A stretch of 64,000 nt of DNA from assembly GCA_030429235.1 (NCBI GenBank), contig JAUIDB010000004.1, positions 124,001 to 188,000 on the forward strand, read 5' to 3'. A model generated the notes under the pieces. It did no database searches, had not been told where the DNA came from, and saw nothing but the letters and a program-made list of their open reading frames with translations. The position numbers and the translations under genes are program-made. The DNA comes from Thermoanaerobaculia bacterium (GTDB taxonomy: Bacteria; Acidobacteriota; Thermoanaerobaculia; Multivoradales; JAIOJS01). This document shows, piece by piece, positions 32,284 through 41,668 of this stretch. The stretch's first letter is position 1; each line of letters starts with the position of its first letter.

Positions 32284-33651
32284 ATGCTCGAGACCCTGAC
32301 TCCGCCCAAATCCTTGCCCCACAGCGAGGAGTCCGAGCGCGCCGTACTCGCCGGAGTCCTGCTCGAACCTCGGGCCCTGCCGACCATCTCGGGACGTCTG
32401 GTGGCCGAGGATTTCTACTTCGAGCGCCACCGTCGGATCTATGACGGCATGCTGCACCTGCTGTCGGAACAGGTCGACATCGACCTCCGTACGCTGCAGG
32501 CTCGCCTCGAGCAGCAGGGCCAGCTGGAGCAGGTCGGGGGCCTCGCCTACCTGGCCGGTCTCGACCTGGACCTTCCAGACCTGGGACGCATCGAGTCCTA
32601 CGTCGAGATCGTCAAGGAGCGTTCGCTGCGCCGGCGCCTAATCGAAGCCTGTGGCGAGGTCACCCGCAGCTGCCTGGACGGTGGGCTCGAGGCCCAGGAG
32701 GCCCTGGCCAAGGCGGAGCAGTCGATCCTCACCCTGGGTGAGGAGTCGGTCAATAAGGGTTTCTCGCCGATCGGTCGGGTGCTCGAGTCCACCCTCGAGG
32801 ATCTCGAGGAACGTCCCGGCGCCGCCCTGACGGGAGTCCCGACCGGCTTCATCGACCTGGATCGCATGACGCACGGTCTGAACCGGGGCAACCTGATCAT
32901 CATCGCCGGCCGGCCCGGCATGGGGAAGACCAGTTTCGCGCTCAATCTGGCGCAGCACGTGGCGATCCGCGAGGAGCGTCCGGTGGGCATCTTCTCCCTC
33001 GAGATGGGGGAACAGGAACTCGCCCTCCGAATCCTCTGCTCCGAGGCCGACATCGATTTCTCTCGGCTGCGGGCCGGCCACCTGTCCCAGAAGAACTGGG
33101 AATCGATCGTCAAGACCGTGCGGCGGATCGGCAAAGCGCCGATCTACATCGACGACTCGCCCAACCCGACCCTGCTCGAGTTGACCTCGAAGGCACGCCG
33201 CCTGAAGGCCGAGTTCGGGCTGGAGCTGATCATCCTCGACTACCTGCAGCTCATGCAGGCCGGAGGTCGGTTCGAGAACCGCAACCTCGAGATCGCTGCC
33301 ATCAGCCGGGGTATGAAACAGCTGGCCAAGGAACTCGAGATTCCTGTCATCGCGCTCTCGCAGCTGTCGCGCGCCCCGGAGCGGCGGGGTAGCGACCACC
33401 GGCCCCAACTCTCGGACCTCCGAGAGTCGGGATCGATCGAGCAGGACGCCGACCTGGTCGCCTTTCTTTATCGCGACGAGGTCTACGACAAGGAAGACCC
33501 CGCCAAGAAGGGGCTGGCCGAGCTCATCATCGCCAAGCACCGAAACGGCGAGACCGGTACCGTGGACCTGGCGTTCATCGGTCCCATCACCAGTTTCCGG
33601 AACCTGGCCCGAGACTCGATGGCTGGGGGTGGGGGCGCTCCTCCCTTCTGA
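32284..33651 (+). CDS. dnaB: Replicative DNA helicase
   Basis: A 455-residue hexameric 5'-3' helicase. N-terminal primase-interacting domain (EESERAVLAGVLLEPRALP), then a RecA-type motor: GRPGMGKTSFALNLAQHVA (Walker A), LELIILDYLQLMQAGGR (Walker B), DLRESGSIEQDAD and IIAKHRNGETG. ATG 32284 precedes the conserved N-terminus; the frame is open upstream but without family similarity. Normal length, no intein. Confidence 0.96.
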   Translation: MLETLTPPKSLPHSEESERAVLAGVLLEPRALPTISGRLVAEDFYFERHRRIYDGMLHLLSEQVDIDLRTLQARLEQQGQLEQVGGLAYLAGLDLDLPDLGRIESYVEIVKERSLRRRLIEACGEVTRSCLDGGLEAQEALAKAEQSILTLGEESVNKGFSPIGRVLESTLEDLEERPGAALTGVPTGFIDLDRMTHGLNRGNLIIIAGRPGMGKTSFALNLAQHVAIREERPVGIFSLEMGEQELALRILCSEADIDFSRLRAGHLSQKNWESIVKTVRRIGKAPIYIDDSPNPTLLELTSKARRLKAEFGLELIILDYLQLMQAGGRFENRNLEIAAISRGMKQLAKELEIPVIALSQLSRAPERRGSDHRPQLSDLRESGSIEQDADLVAFLYRDEVYDKEDPAKKGLAELIIAKHRNGETGTVDLAFIGPITSFRNLARDSMAGGGGAPPF

Positions 33652-33668
33652 GGGCGACGCGGGGTTCG

Positions 33669-34427
33669 ATGGATACGCTGCTTCGACTCGTCGAAGGGCC
33701 CCTGGAGCAGGTGGGGCGCTTCTTCCAGCTCTTCTGGCGCACCCTGGTCTGGACCTTCCGTCCGCCGTGGGATTTTCGGGAGTGGATCAAGCAGGCGGTG
33801 CGCGTCGGGGTGGATTCGACGCCGGTGGTCCTGCTCACGGCCCTCTTCACGGGCATGGTCATGGCGCTCCAGACCTTCAGCACCCTGCAGCGGTTCCACG
33901 CCGAGGGGTACGTCGGGTCGCTCGTCGCCCTCTCGATGGTGCGCGAACTCTCGTGCGTGCTGGGAGGCCTGGTCGTGGCGGGGCGCAGCGGCTCCGCCAT
34001 GGGGGCCGAGATCGGGACGATGCGGGTCACCGAGCAGATCGACGCCCTCGAGGTGCTGGCCACCGACCCGATTCAATACCTGGTGGTACCCCGGGTATGG
34101 GCCGCCACCCTGATGCTGCCCCTGCTGGTGGCCCTGGCCGATGGAGTCGGGATCGCCGGCGGCTACCTGGTTGCGGTCGGGCTCCTGGGGGCGAACCCCG
34201 TGACCTACATCGAGAGCACCTTCCTCTACATGGGGCTCAGCGACATCACTTCCGGTCTGATCAAGGCGGCGGTGTTCGGGCTCTTGATCTCGCTCATCGG
34301 CTGCCAGCAGGGCTACTACACCCGCGGCGGAGCCGAAGGGGTCGGCAAGGCCACCACGCGAGCCGTCGTCGTGGCGAGCATGGCGATCCTGATCTCTGAC
34401 TTCTTCCTGACCAAGGTGCTCTTCTAG
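33669..34427 (+). CDS. mlaE: Mla-type phospholipid ABC transporter permease
   Basis: A 252-residue MlaE-family integral membrane protein with five or six hydrophobic helices. TGMVMALQ and VAGRSGSAMGAEIGTMRVTEQIDALEVL are the family signatures. It forms the inner-membrane channel of an MCE-type lipid transporter. It lies 17 bases after dnaB and overlaps mlaF by one base (TAGTG), forming mlaEFD. Confidence 0.94.
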   Translation: MDTLLRLVEGPLEQVGRFFQLFWRTLVWTFRPPWDFREWIKQAVRVGVDSTPVVLLTALFTGMVMALQTFSTLQRFHAEGYVGSLVALSMVRELSCVLGGLVVAGRSGSAMGAEIGTMRVTEQIDALEVLATDPIQYLVVPRVWAATLMLPLLVALADGVGIAGGYLVAVGLLGANPVTYIESTFLYMGLSDITSGLIKAAVFGLLISLIGCQQGYYTRGGAEGVGKATTRAVVVASMAILISDFFLTKVLF

Positions 34428-35227
34428 TGTCCGGCGCGGCTTCGGATACGACCCCGGCCAGGCTCGCGGCGAGCCAACCCAAGATCCGCCTCGAAGGGGT
34501 GGAGAAGAGCTTCGGCTCCAAACGCGTCCTGGCGGGGATCGATCTCGACATCGAACGGGGCGAGTCGATGGTGCTGATCGGGGGGAGCGGCACCGGCAAG
34601 AGCGTGTTGCTCAAGCACATGATCGGTCTGCTGCACCCCGACGCCGGTCGCGTCCTGGTCGACGGCCAGGACCTGGCGCAGCTCGACTATCGGGAGATCA
34701 CCGACTTCCGGAGGCGCTTCGGGATGGCGTTCCAGGAAGGCGCCCTGTTCGACTCGATGTCGGTCCACGACAACATCGCGTTTCCCTTGCGGCGGGCCGG
34801 ATGGAAACGCGGCGAGGTCGAAGATCGGGTGGACCGCTGTCTCGAACTCGTCCGCCTCCAGGGTACCGGCGAGAAGATGCCGTCCGAACTGTCCGGGGGA
34901 ATGCGGCGCCGCGTCGGATTCGCCCGGGCCATCGCCCTCGAGCCGCAGATTCTGTTGCTCGATGAGCCGACCACCGGACTCGATCCTGTAATGTCCGCGG
35001 TCGTCGACGAACTCATCCTCGATCTCAAGCACGACCTCGACGCCACCACCGTCACTATCACGCACGACATGACGAGCGCCTTCCGCATCGGCGATCGGGT
35101 CGGCATGCTCGACCGCGGCCAGGTGATCGCGCTGGCGTCGCCGACAGAGTTTCAGAACCTGACCGATCCGCGGGTCCAACAGTTCTTGCGCCGCGAGGCG
35201 CACGGCCCGCTCAGCGAGGGGAAGTAA
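34427..35227 (+). CDS. mlaF: Mla-type phospholipid ABC transporter ATPase
   Basis: A 266-residue ATPase. GGSGTGKSVLLKHMIGLL is Walker A, LSGGMRRRVGFARAIAL the signature, LLLDEPTTGLDPVMS Walker B and ITHDMTSAFRIGDRV the switch His. It drives the permease encoded upstream. The GTG start overlaps the mlaE stop, and its own stop overlaps the mlaD start (TAATG). Confidence 0.95.
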   Translation: MSGAASDTTPARLAASQPKIRLEGVEKSFGSKRVLAGIDLDIERGESMVLIGGSGTGKSVLLKHMIGLLHPDAGRVLVDGQDLAQLDYREITDFRRRFGMAFQEGALFDSMSVHDNIAFPLRRAGWKRGEVEDRVDRCLELVRLQGTGEKMPSELSGGMRRRVGFARAIALEPQILLLDEPTTGLDPVMSAVVDELILDLKHDLDATTVTITHDMTSAFRIGDRVGMLDRGQVIALASPTEFQNLTDPRVQQFLRREAHGPLSEGK

Positions 35228-36684
35228 TGGGAAATACCGTCAAAGTAGGCTTCTTCATGACGATCGCCCTAATCGTACTGGGCTACCTGATCCTCAAAGC
35301 CGAGGATATTCGGCTCTTCGAGCCCGAAGGCGAACGTCTGGAAGCGGAGTTCGCCGATGTCGCCGGCCTGGACGACAAGTCGACCGTGCGCATGGCCGGC
35401 GTACGCGTGGGTCGGGTCGACGGCATCCGCCTGGAGGGTACCCTGGCGGTGGTCAGCCTGCTGATGGAGCGGCCCCTGCAGTTGACGCAGGGGACCCGCG
35501 CCTCGATCGCCAACCTCGGCCTTCTCGGTGACAAGTACGTCGAACTGGTACCGGGACCGGCTTCCGCCCCGCCCCTGGGGCCGGAGGACCGGATTCCTGG
35601 CTCGGCGCCAGCCAGCATGGATCGGGTCATGAGTTCGCTGGGCGACCTGGGGGAGGACCTCCAGAAGGTGACCGGCCAGCTGACCGGAACCGACGGTCCC
35701 GAAGGACCGATCGGTCGATTGATCGTGAACCTCGAGGCGACCAGCGAGCAGCTGCGCCAGATCCTCGAATCGAACCGGGACCACCTCGACACCACGATGG
35801 AGAACTTCGCCTCGGCGAGTACCACGTTGGCTACCGAACTGCCGCGCGTCGCCACCCAGCTCGAGGCACTACTGGCCGAGGTGCGCGAGGTGGTGGGGGA
35901 GAACCGAGGCCAACTGCGTTCGAGCCTGGAGAACATCGAGCAGCTGACCGAGAGCCTGCAGAGCGGCGTCGACAGCCTCAACGTGGTCAGCGCCCGCCTG
36001 GCCAACGGCGAGGGGACCCTGGGCAAGCTCTTGACCAGTGACGAGGCCCACGACGGCCTGGTGGCGACGATGGACTCCATCCGCGGCGGGGTCGACAACC
36101 TCTCGGACACACTGGGCCGGGTGCAGAAGCTGGAGCTGGAGTTGGCGATGGAAGGCTGGGTGACCGAGCAGGGGGACGAGAACTACGCATCCTTCAACCT
36201 GGGACTCGGCACCAGCTCGGGGCACCACTATCGCCTCGCGGTGGTCGATGGTCCGGGGGACATCGAGAAGCGCCAGACCGAAGTGATCACCACCACCGAC
36301 AACGAGGGGAACGTGACGGTCGAGACGATCGAGACCCTGAAGACCGAGGACGACCTGAAGTTCTCGGCCCTGCTCGGAGTGCCCTTGGCCGGCGAGTTCC
36401 GAGCCTGGACTGGCCTGATCGAGACGAGTTTCGGAGTCGAGGTCGAGTACACGCCAACGCCCCGCTGGATCTTCTCCTTCGAGGCCTTCGAGTTCGATCG
36501 ACCGGACGACCTGGAGCCACACCTCCGCTTCACTACCGGGTGGCGGCTGAGTGATCGTTTTTATCTGGTCGGCGGGTACGACGACTTCCTGACCGACGAC
36601 CAGGCCAGCCTCTTCCTCGGCGGTGGCATCCGCTGGAGCGACGACGATCTGAAGTACCTGATGGGTTCGCTTCCGAGCTTCTGA
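35227..36684 (+). CDS. mlaD: MCE-domain protein with C-terminal barrel-like region (MlaD-type)
   Basis: A 485-residue protein, far longer than E. coli MlaD (about 180). A membrane anchor (VGFFMTIALIVLGYLIL) precedes the MCE domain (about 37-115: FADVAGLDDKSTVRMAGVRVG, RASIANLGLLGDKYVELVPG). Residues about 130-300 are long amphipathic helices. From about 310 to the end the sequence has alternating strands and Gly/aromatic turns, and it ends in Phe (RFYLVGGYDDFL, ASLFLGGGIRWS, GSLPSF), like an outer-membrane beta-barrel. The protein could therefore bridge inner and outer membranes, as reported for Veillonella MlaD. No separate MlaC or MlaA is linked. Confidence 0.88.
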   Translation: MGNTVKVGFFMTIALIVLGYLILKAEDIRLFEPEGERLEAEFADVAGLDDKSTVRMAGVRVGRVDGIRLEGTLAVVSLLMERPLQLTQGTRASIANLGLLGDKYVELVPGPASAPPLGPEDRIPGSAPASMDRVMSSLGDLGEDLQKVTGQLTGTDGPEGPIGRLIVNLEATSEQLRQILESNRDHLDTTMENFASASTTLATELPRVATQLEALLAEVREVVGENRGQLRSSLENIEQLTESLQSGVDSLNVVSARLANGEGTLGKLLTSDEAHDGLVATMDSIRGGVDNLSDTLGRVQKLELELAMEGWVTEQGDENYASFNLGLGTSSGHHYRLAVVDGPGDIEKRQTEVITTTDNEGNVTVETIETLKTEDDLKFSALLGVPLAGEFRAWTGLIETSFGVEVEYTPTPRWIFSFEAFEFDRPDDLEPHLRFTTGWRLSDRFYLVGGYDDFLTDDQASLFLGGGIRWSDDDLKYLMGSLPSF

Positions 36685-36687
36685 CCG

Positions 36688-38079
36688 ATGGCGGCCGCCC
36701 CGACCCGCCGCTCGCGAAGCGGCTACTTCTGCGAAAACTGCGGCTACGAGTCGAGCGGCTGGTTGGGTCGGTGTCCCTCCTGCGACGGTTGGGACTGCTT
36801 CGCCGCCAAACCCACCGAGAGCCGCGCCGAGCGTCGAGTCCGGCAGAGCGACGAACCGACCGTCACGCCTCTGCTGGAGATCACCGAGGAGGCAGTCGAG
36901 CGGTTGGCCAGCGGGCTCCCTCTCCTCGACCGGGTCCTCGGGGGTGGGGTAGTGCCGGGCGGTGCCAGCCTGCTCGCCGGTGAGCCGGGAATCGGCAAGT
37001 CGACGCTGCTGCTGGAGGCGGCCGACGCCATGGCCCGACAGGGGCACCGGGTGCTCTACGTGTCGGCCGAGGAATCACCCCGACAGCTCCGGCTGCGCGC
37101 CGAACGACTCGGTTGTGGTCACGAGAATCTCCTGGTGGCGGGCGAGACCAGCGTCGAGGCGGTGGCCGCCGCCCTCGACGGGCAGGACCCGGCGGTCGTG
37201 ATCGTCGACTCGATCCAAGCCGTACGCAGCGACGGGGTCGAGAGCCTACCCGGCTCCGTCAGTCAGGTGCGAGCCTGCGCCGAGCTGCTGGTCGACCGCA
37301 CCAAACGGCGCGAATGCGCCCTCTTCCTAGTTGGACACATCACCAAGGAAGGCAGCATCGCCGGTCCTAAGTCCCTCGAGCACCTGGTCGATACGGTGCT
37401 GACCTTCGAAGGGGAGGGCAACGCCGAGTTCCGCCTGCTGCGGGCCGCCAAGAACCGGTTCGGAGCAACGGGCGAGGTGGCCCTCTTCGAGATGAGCGAT
37501 CAGGGACTGCAACCGGTCGCGGACCCCTCCCGGGTACTGCTGGCGCAGCGCCATCCGGAGGCCCCGGGCTCGGCGGTGGCCGCGAGTCTGCACGGCTCTC
37601 GTCCGTTGCTGATCGAGGTCCAGGCGTTGGTCCATCCCACCGCCTTCCCCAGCCCGCGGCGGATGAGTCTGGGGCTCGACGGCAACCGCGTCGCCCTGCT
37701 ACTCGCGGTGCTCGAGCGCCATACCGAACTCCGATTCGCCGATCGGGATGTGTACCTCAACGTGGTGGGAGGCCTCACCGTGAAGGAGCCCGCAGTCGAT
37801 CTGGCCATCGCGGCGGCGCTCATCTCGGCCATGACCGAGCGCCCCCTACCCGCGGACATCGCCCTGTTCGGCGAGATCGGACTGCTCGGTGAAATCCGCC
37901 CCGTGGCCCGGTCCGAAGCCCGGCTGCGCGAGATCGAGGCGCTCGGCTTTCGCCGCGCCATCGGTCCGGTGATCGAACGAGTTCGTACCCCGAAGAAGCT
38001 GAGTTGGCTCAGTCTCGAGCACGTGAGCGAACTCACTTCACGACTGGGAGCAAAACCCAGTCGAAGTCCGAAGTCGTAG
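36688..38079 (+). CDS. radA: DNA repair protein RadA
   Basis: A 463-residue RecA-related branch-migration ATPase of recombination. The N-terminal zinc finger CENCGYESSGWLGRCPSC, Walker A GEPGIGKSTLLLEAAD, the RadA-specific AAKNRFGATGEVALFEM and a C-terminal Lon-protease-like domain (VGGLTVKEPAVDLAIAAALI) are all present. It starts three bases after mlaD. It converges with recQ, the ends being 12 bases apart. Confidence 0.96.
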   Translation: MAAAPTRRSRSGYFCENCGYESSGWLGRCPSCDGWDCFAAKPTESRAERRVRQSDEPTVTPLLEITEEAVERLASGLPLLDRVLGGGVVPGGASLLAGEPGIGKSTLLLEAADAMARQGHRVLYVSAEESPRQLRLRAERLGCGHENLLVAGETSVEAVAAALDGQDPAVVIVDSIQAVRSDGVESLPGSVSQVRACAELLVDRTKRRECALFLVGHITKEGSIAGPKSLEHLVDTVLTFEGEGNAEFRLLRAAKNRFGATGEVALFEMSDQGLQPVADPSRVLLAQRHPEAPGSAVAASLHGSRPLLIEVQALVHPTAFPSPRRMSLGLDGNRVALLLAVLERHTELRFADRDVYLNVVGGLTVKEPAVDLAIAAALISAMTERPLPADIALFGEIGLLGEIRPVARSEARLREIEALGFRRAIGPVIERVRTPKKLSWLSLEHVSELTSRLGAKPSRSPKS

Positions 38080-38091
38080 GCACCACACCGC

Positions 38092-39969
38092 TCACCCGAC
38101 GGTCAACGGGTCTCGGGAATGGGCCAGGATGACGTCGAGAAAGGCCTGCCCGAAGTCGGCCAGCTTCTTTTCGCCCACCCCGCTGATCTGGTGCAGGCTC
38201 TCGAGGCTCTCCGGTTGGCGGGCCGCCATGGTGCGTAGGACGGAGTCGTTGAAGATCAGGTAGGCCGGCACCTTCCGCTCGGCCGCCAGCCTCCGCCGGA
38301 GGCCTCGCAACGCTTCGAAGAGGGATGGGTCGACCCCCTCCCAGGACTCCGTGGCGCGTTTCGCTCGACGCACCTTGATCACCGGTTGGATGAGTTGCAC
38401 CTCCTGCTCGCCCCGCAGCACCGCTCGGGCCGTCTCTCCCAGGCGGAGCACCGGATACTCGCCAGAGCTTCGGGCCAGGTGGCCGAGATCGACGAGTTGG
38501 TAGATGAGTTGGACGAGGACCCCGGAGGGCTGGTCCGCGAGGATCCCGTAGGTGCTGAGTTGGTCGTGGTGGCGCTGCCGGACCGCCTCGGAAGTAGCCC
38601 CCCGCAGGACGTCGGCCACCGCCTGGACTCCCCATCGTTCCCCCATGCGGTAGACACAGGAGAGGATCTTCTGGGCCACGACGGTCGAATCGGGCAGCGT
38701 CTGCACTTCGCCCAGGCAGACGTCGCAACCACCGCAGTCGCTCGCCAGGGGCTGACCGAAGTACTCGGACAGGCGCTGGTGCCGGCAACGAGCCACCGTG
38801 CAGTAGCTCCGAATGCCCTGGAGAAGGGACCTGCCTCGCGCCACGGTCGTGGCCGGGTCCTCCGAGTCGTGAGCACTCCGCTCGATCAGTCGCTCCCAAC
38901 GGAGGCCGTCGGCCGCCGAGTACAGCAACACGCACTCCGCCTCGAGCCCATCCCGACCGGCTCGTCCCGACTCCTGCTGGTAGTGCTCGACCGACTTCGG
39001 CATCGCCGCGTGGACCACACACCGCACGTCACTGCGGTCGATTCCCATGCCAAAGGCGACGGTAGCGCAGACGACGTCGAGTTCTTCGGCGGCGAACGCG
39101 TCCTGGATGCGGGAGCGTTCTGCGCCCTCCAGTCCGGCGTGGTACGCCGCCGCCTGGACCCCGTGCTTCCGCAGGAAGGTCGCGGTGCGTTCCGTGTCCT
39201 TGCGGCTCAGGCAGTAGACGATCACCGCCTCCTTGGCATGCCGCCGCACGATCTCCAGGGTCTGACGACGTACGTCCACGGCCGGCTGCACTCGGTAGGT
39301 GAGGTTCGGCCGATCGAACTGCCCGACCAGAATCTCCGGTTCCGACAGCGCAAGCCGCTCCACGATATCGCGACGCACTCGCTCCGTCGCGGTGGCGGTG
39401 AAGGCATGGACACTGGCCTCGGGGAATCGTTCTCGCAGCATGGCGAGCTGCCGATACTCCGGCCGAAAGTCGTGTCCCCATTGGCTGATGCAGTGAGCCT
39501 CGTCGATCGCCAGGGAGCGGACACGTTGCGCCGCCAGGAAGTCCAGGAACTCGGGCTGGACCAGACGCTCGGGAGCCACGAAGAGCAGTCGGTACTCGCC
39601 GGCCTCGACTCCACGCACCACGACCTCTTGCTCAGCGGGGCTCAGATGGCTGTGGAGGGCCGCGGCAGGGTAGCCGTTCTGCAGCAGCCCCTCCACCTGA
39701 TCCCGCATTAGCGCGATCAACGGCGACACCACCACGTCCATCCGGGCTGCCACCAGGGGGGGAACCTGGTAGCAGAGCGACTTGCCCCCTCCAGTCGGAA
39801 GCACGACCAACGAGTCCCGGTGTTCCAGACCGGCCTGAATCGCCTGCCATTGGAGCGGCCGCAGCGAATCAAAACCCCAGCACTCGCGAATCTTCGTCAA
39901 CACCGCCGGCGGTGCGGCCTGAGATGGGGTTTCGTCGCTTGGCACCAACTCGACACTATCAGGACTCAT
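38092..39969 (-). CDS. recQ: ATP-dependent DNA helicase RecQ
   Basis: A 625-residue 3'-5' helicase. PTGGGKSLCYQVP (Walker A), IDEAHCISQWGHDFRPEY (motif II), QESGRAGRDGLEAECVLLY (motif VI), an RQC zinc region (CRHQRLSEYFGQ, CGGCDVC) and a C-terminal HRDC domain (LFEALRGLRRRLAAE). The ATG at 39969 has a GGGAGGA site; a longer frame to 40086 lacks support. Length is typical. Confidence 0.96.
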   Translation of the reverse strand: MSPDSVELVPSDETPSQAAPPAVLTKIRECWGFDSLRPLQWQAIQAGLEHRDSLVVLPTGGGKSLCYQVPPLVAARMDVVVSPLIALMRDQVEGLLQNGYPAAALHSHLSPAEQEVVVRGVEAGEYRLLFVAPERLVQPEFLDFLAAQRVRSLAIDEAHCISQWGHDFRPEYRQLAMLRERFPEASVHAFTATATERVRRDIVERLALSEPEILVGQFDRPNLTYRVQPAVDVRRQTLEIVRRHAKEAVIVYCLSRKDTERTATFLRKHGVQAAAYHAGLEGAERSRIQDAFAAEELDVVCATVAFGMGIDRSDVRCVVHAAMPKSVEHYQQESGRAGRDGLEAECVLLYSAADGLRWERLIERSAHDSEDPATTVARGRSLLQGIRSYCTVARCRHQRLSEYFGQPLASDCGGCDVCLGEVQTLPDSTVVAQKILSCVYRMGERWGVQAVADVLRGATSEAVRQRHHDQLSTYGILADQPSGVLVQLIYQLVDLGHLARSSGEYPVLRLGETARAVLRGEQEVQLIQPVIKVRRAKRATESWEGVDPSLFEALRGLRRRLAAERKVPAYLIFNDSVLRTMAARQPESLESLHQISGVGEKKLADFGQAFLDVILAHSRDPLTVG

Positions 39970-40095
39970 CGGTTCCTCCCTTCCGGAACGATCGGGCCGC
40001 CAAGGCTCAGCGACACGATCGCCTCCCTCTACGAAGGGGGACTTGCTGGCCTTACACCGTCGCGGACGAGACCAGTCCGCGTCCACTGGGCCCGG

Positions 40096-41598
40096 TCAGG
40101 GGGTCGAAGCACTCCAGGCGCCGGTGGTTCCCGACTCGAAGCCGTCGGCAAACAGCGATACCGAGAGCACCTCCGGTCGCCGCACCAGGTCCAGAGTCCA
40201 GCCCGGATTGGCTCCCTCGCCGACGTAGGCGCCACGAAAGTCCGTGCCACGCGGGTCGCCGTTGAAGTCGCGATCCCAGTCCTCCCAGGTCGCCAGTCCG
40301 GTGCTATCGACCGTCAGATCGAGACCACTGCCCGCCAGCGGGTAGAGATCGAGTCCCGCTCCCGGAGCCGCGAAGGGAGCCTGCAGGTAGAGGTCGGCGT
40401 TGGCTCGCGTATCGGTGCTGTTGTCCAGCAGCGCGCCGCCACTCGTCGGAGGAGCCGCGAACAGCGCGTTGCCCGTCACCTGTTGGCTGAACGAGCCATG
40501 ACCACTGCTGACATGAATTCCCACCCCGGTCGCGACCACTGTGTTCTGGAAGGCTCGAATCCGCCGCGGTACGTCGTTGTGGGCCTGGAAGCGTACGGCG
40601 TCGCCGAAGTCGTTCACCAGGAGGTTGTCGTAGAAGATGACATTGCCTTCTCCCTGGAACAGGGGTTCGACCGTGGTCTCGTTCTGATAGAAGAAGTTCC
40701 CGTAGATCAGGTAGTCGTCGTCGGCGCCGTCGCCGCTGAGGGGCCAGTGCCCCACGAGCAGGTTGGGTCGTGAGTTTCCGCCCGACGAACTGTTCGCCGC
40801 CTTGCTGAAGACGTTGTAGCGCACGATGGTCTGGCCACTGGCGGGCATCCCAAGGCCGGTGCTGCGGCCGTTCTGGTGCTTGATCTGAGCGTTGTAGCCC
40901 ACGGTGTCCAGAATCGCGTTGTACTCGATCAGGCCGTTGACGAACTCCTCCTCACCGTTGGAGTTCCCGAGGTAGAGGCCGGTACCGCAGTTCTCGATCA
41001 GGTTGTTGCGGATCACCCAGTTCCAGGCTGGTGCCTTGGTGCTGATCCCCACCGTGCCCTGTTGGAAATCGTGGTCGTGGATGTAGAGATTCTCTAGGGT
41101 GATGTGGTGACCGAAGGTCGCGTCACCAGAGAGCTTCACGCCGTCGACGGAGAGAGTGTCTCCGGAACCGTCGAGTTCGAGGTTGCGGAACACGAGGTAG
41201 CGCGAGTCGATGATGTTGATCGTGTTGTTCGAGGTCGCGACGAAGCGGGCCGCCGGCGGCCATGCCTCCGGCCCCTCGATGAAGATGCAGTTCTCGGGGT
41301 CACCGAGCAGGCCATTGATCGGCAGACCGGAGGTATAGGTTCCGGCGGCCAGTTGCAGGGTGTCTCCGGCGTCGAGGCCGGCGAGTTGGGACAGGTAGTT
41401 GGCCGGGTCGGCCGCCACCACTTGCCCCTGTGGGGGTGTCGAACAGCCTCCGATCTCGGCAGCGCTGGTGGTGTGAGCGGGAAGCGGAACCAGCCAGGCC
41501 AACGCCAGCCCGAGCCAGGACACAGCGCGAGCTGAGAAGCGACGGTTCCGATGGCCCGCGAGGATCCGGGCCCCAAATCGGTGGTGGGTGATGGTCAT
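40096..41598 (-). CDS. Secreted right-handed beta-helix protein with C-terminal DGFESG motif
   Basis: A 500-residue protein with an extended signal peptide ending near residue 47 (LVPLPAHTTSAAE). Residues about 60-420 are parallel beta-helix coils (YLVFRNLELDGSGDTLSVDG, VIRNNLIENCGTGLYLGNSN, NVIFYDNLLVNDFGDAVRFQ) of the polysaccharide-lyase/NosD type. No catalytic residues can be assigned by eye. The C-terminus carries LFADGFESGTTGAWSASTP, sharing the DGFESG core with the GH44-type enzyme. Start ATG 41598 has a GAGGAGAAC site. Confidence 0.8.
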   Translation of the reverse strand: MTITHHRFGARILAGHRNRRFSARAVSWLGLALAWLVPLPAHTTSAAEIGGCSTPPQGQVVAADPANYLSQLAGLDAGDTLQLAAGTYTSGLPINGLLGDPENCIFIEGPEAWPPAARFVATSNNTINIIDSRYLVFRNLELDGSGDTLSVDGVKLSGDATFGHHITLENLYIHDHDFQQGTVGISTKAPAWNWVIRNNLIENCGTGLYLGNSNGEEEFVNGLIEYNAILDTVGYNAQIKHQNGRSTGLGMPASGQTIVRYNVFSKAANSSSGGNSRPNLLVGHWPLSGDGADDDYLIYGNFFYQNETTVEPLFQGEGNVIFYDNLLVNDFGDAVRFQAHNDVPRRIRAFQNTVVATGVGIHVSSGHGSFSQQVTGNALFAAPPTSGGALLDNSTDTRANADLYLQAPFAAPGAGLDLYPLAGSGLDLTVDSTGLATWEDWDRDFNGDPRGTDFRGAYVGEGANPGWTLDLVRRPEVLSVSLFADGFESGTTGAWSASTP

Positions 41599-41668
41599 GA
41601 GCGTTCTCCTCGTGTCCATCCGACCAACCGTTGGCCGGAGGTCGCGGCGACCGCCCCTCCGAAACAAA

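Noticed and set aside
40096-41598. Assignment of the beta-helix protein as a pectate or alginate lyase
   Set aside because: The fold pattern is clear but no catalytic triad or calcium site could be identified by eye.
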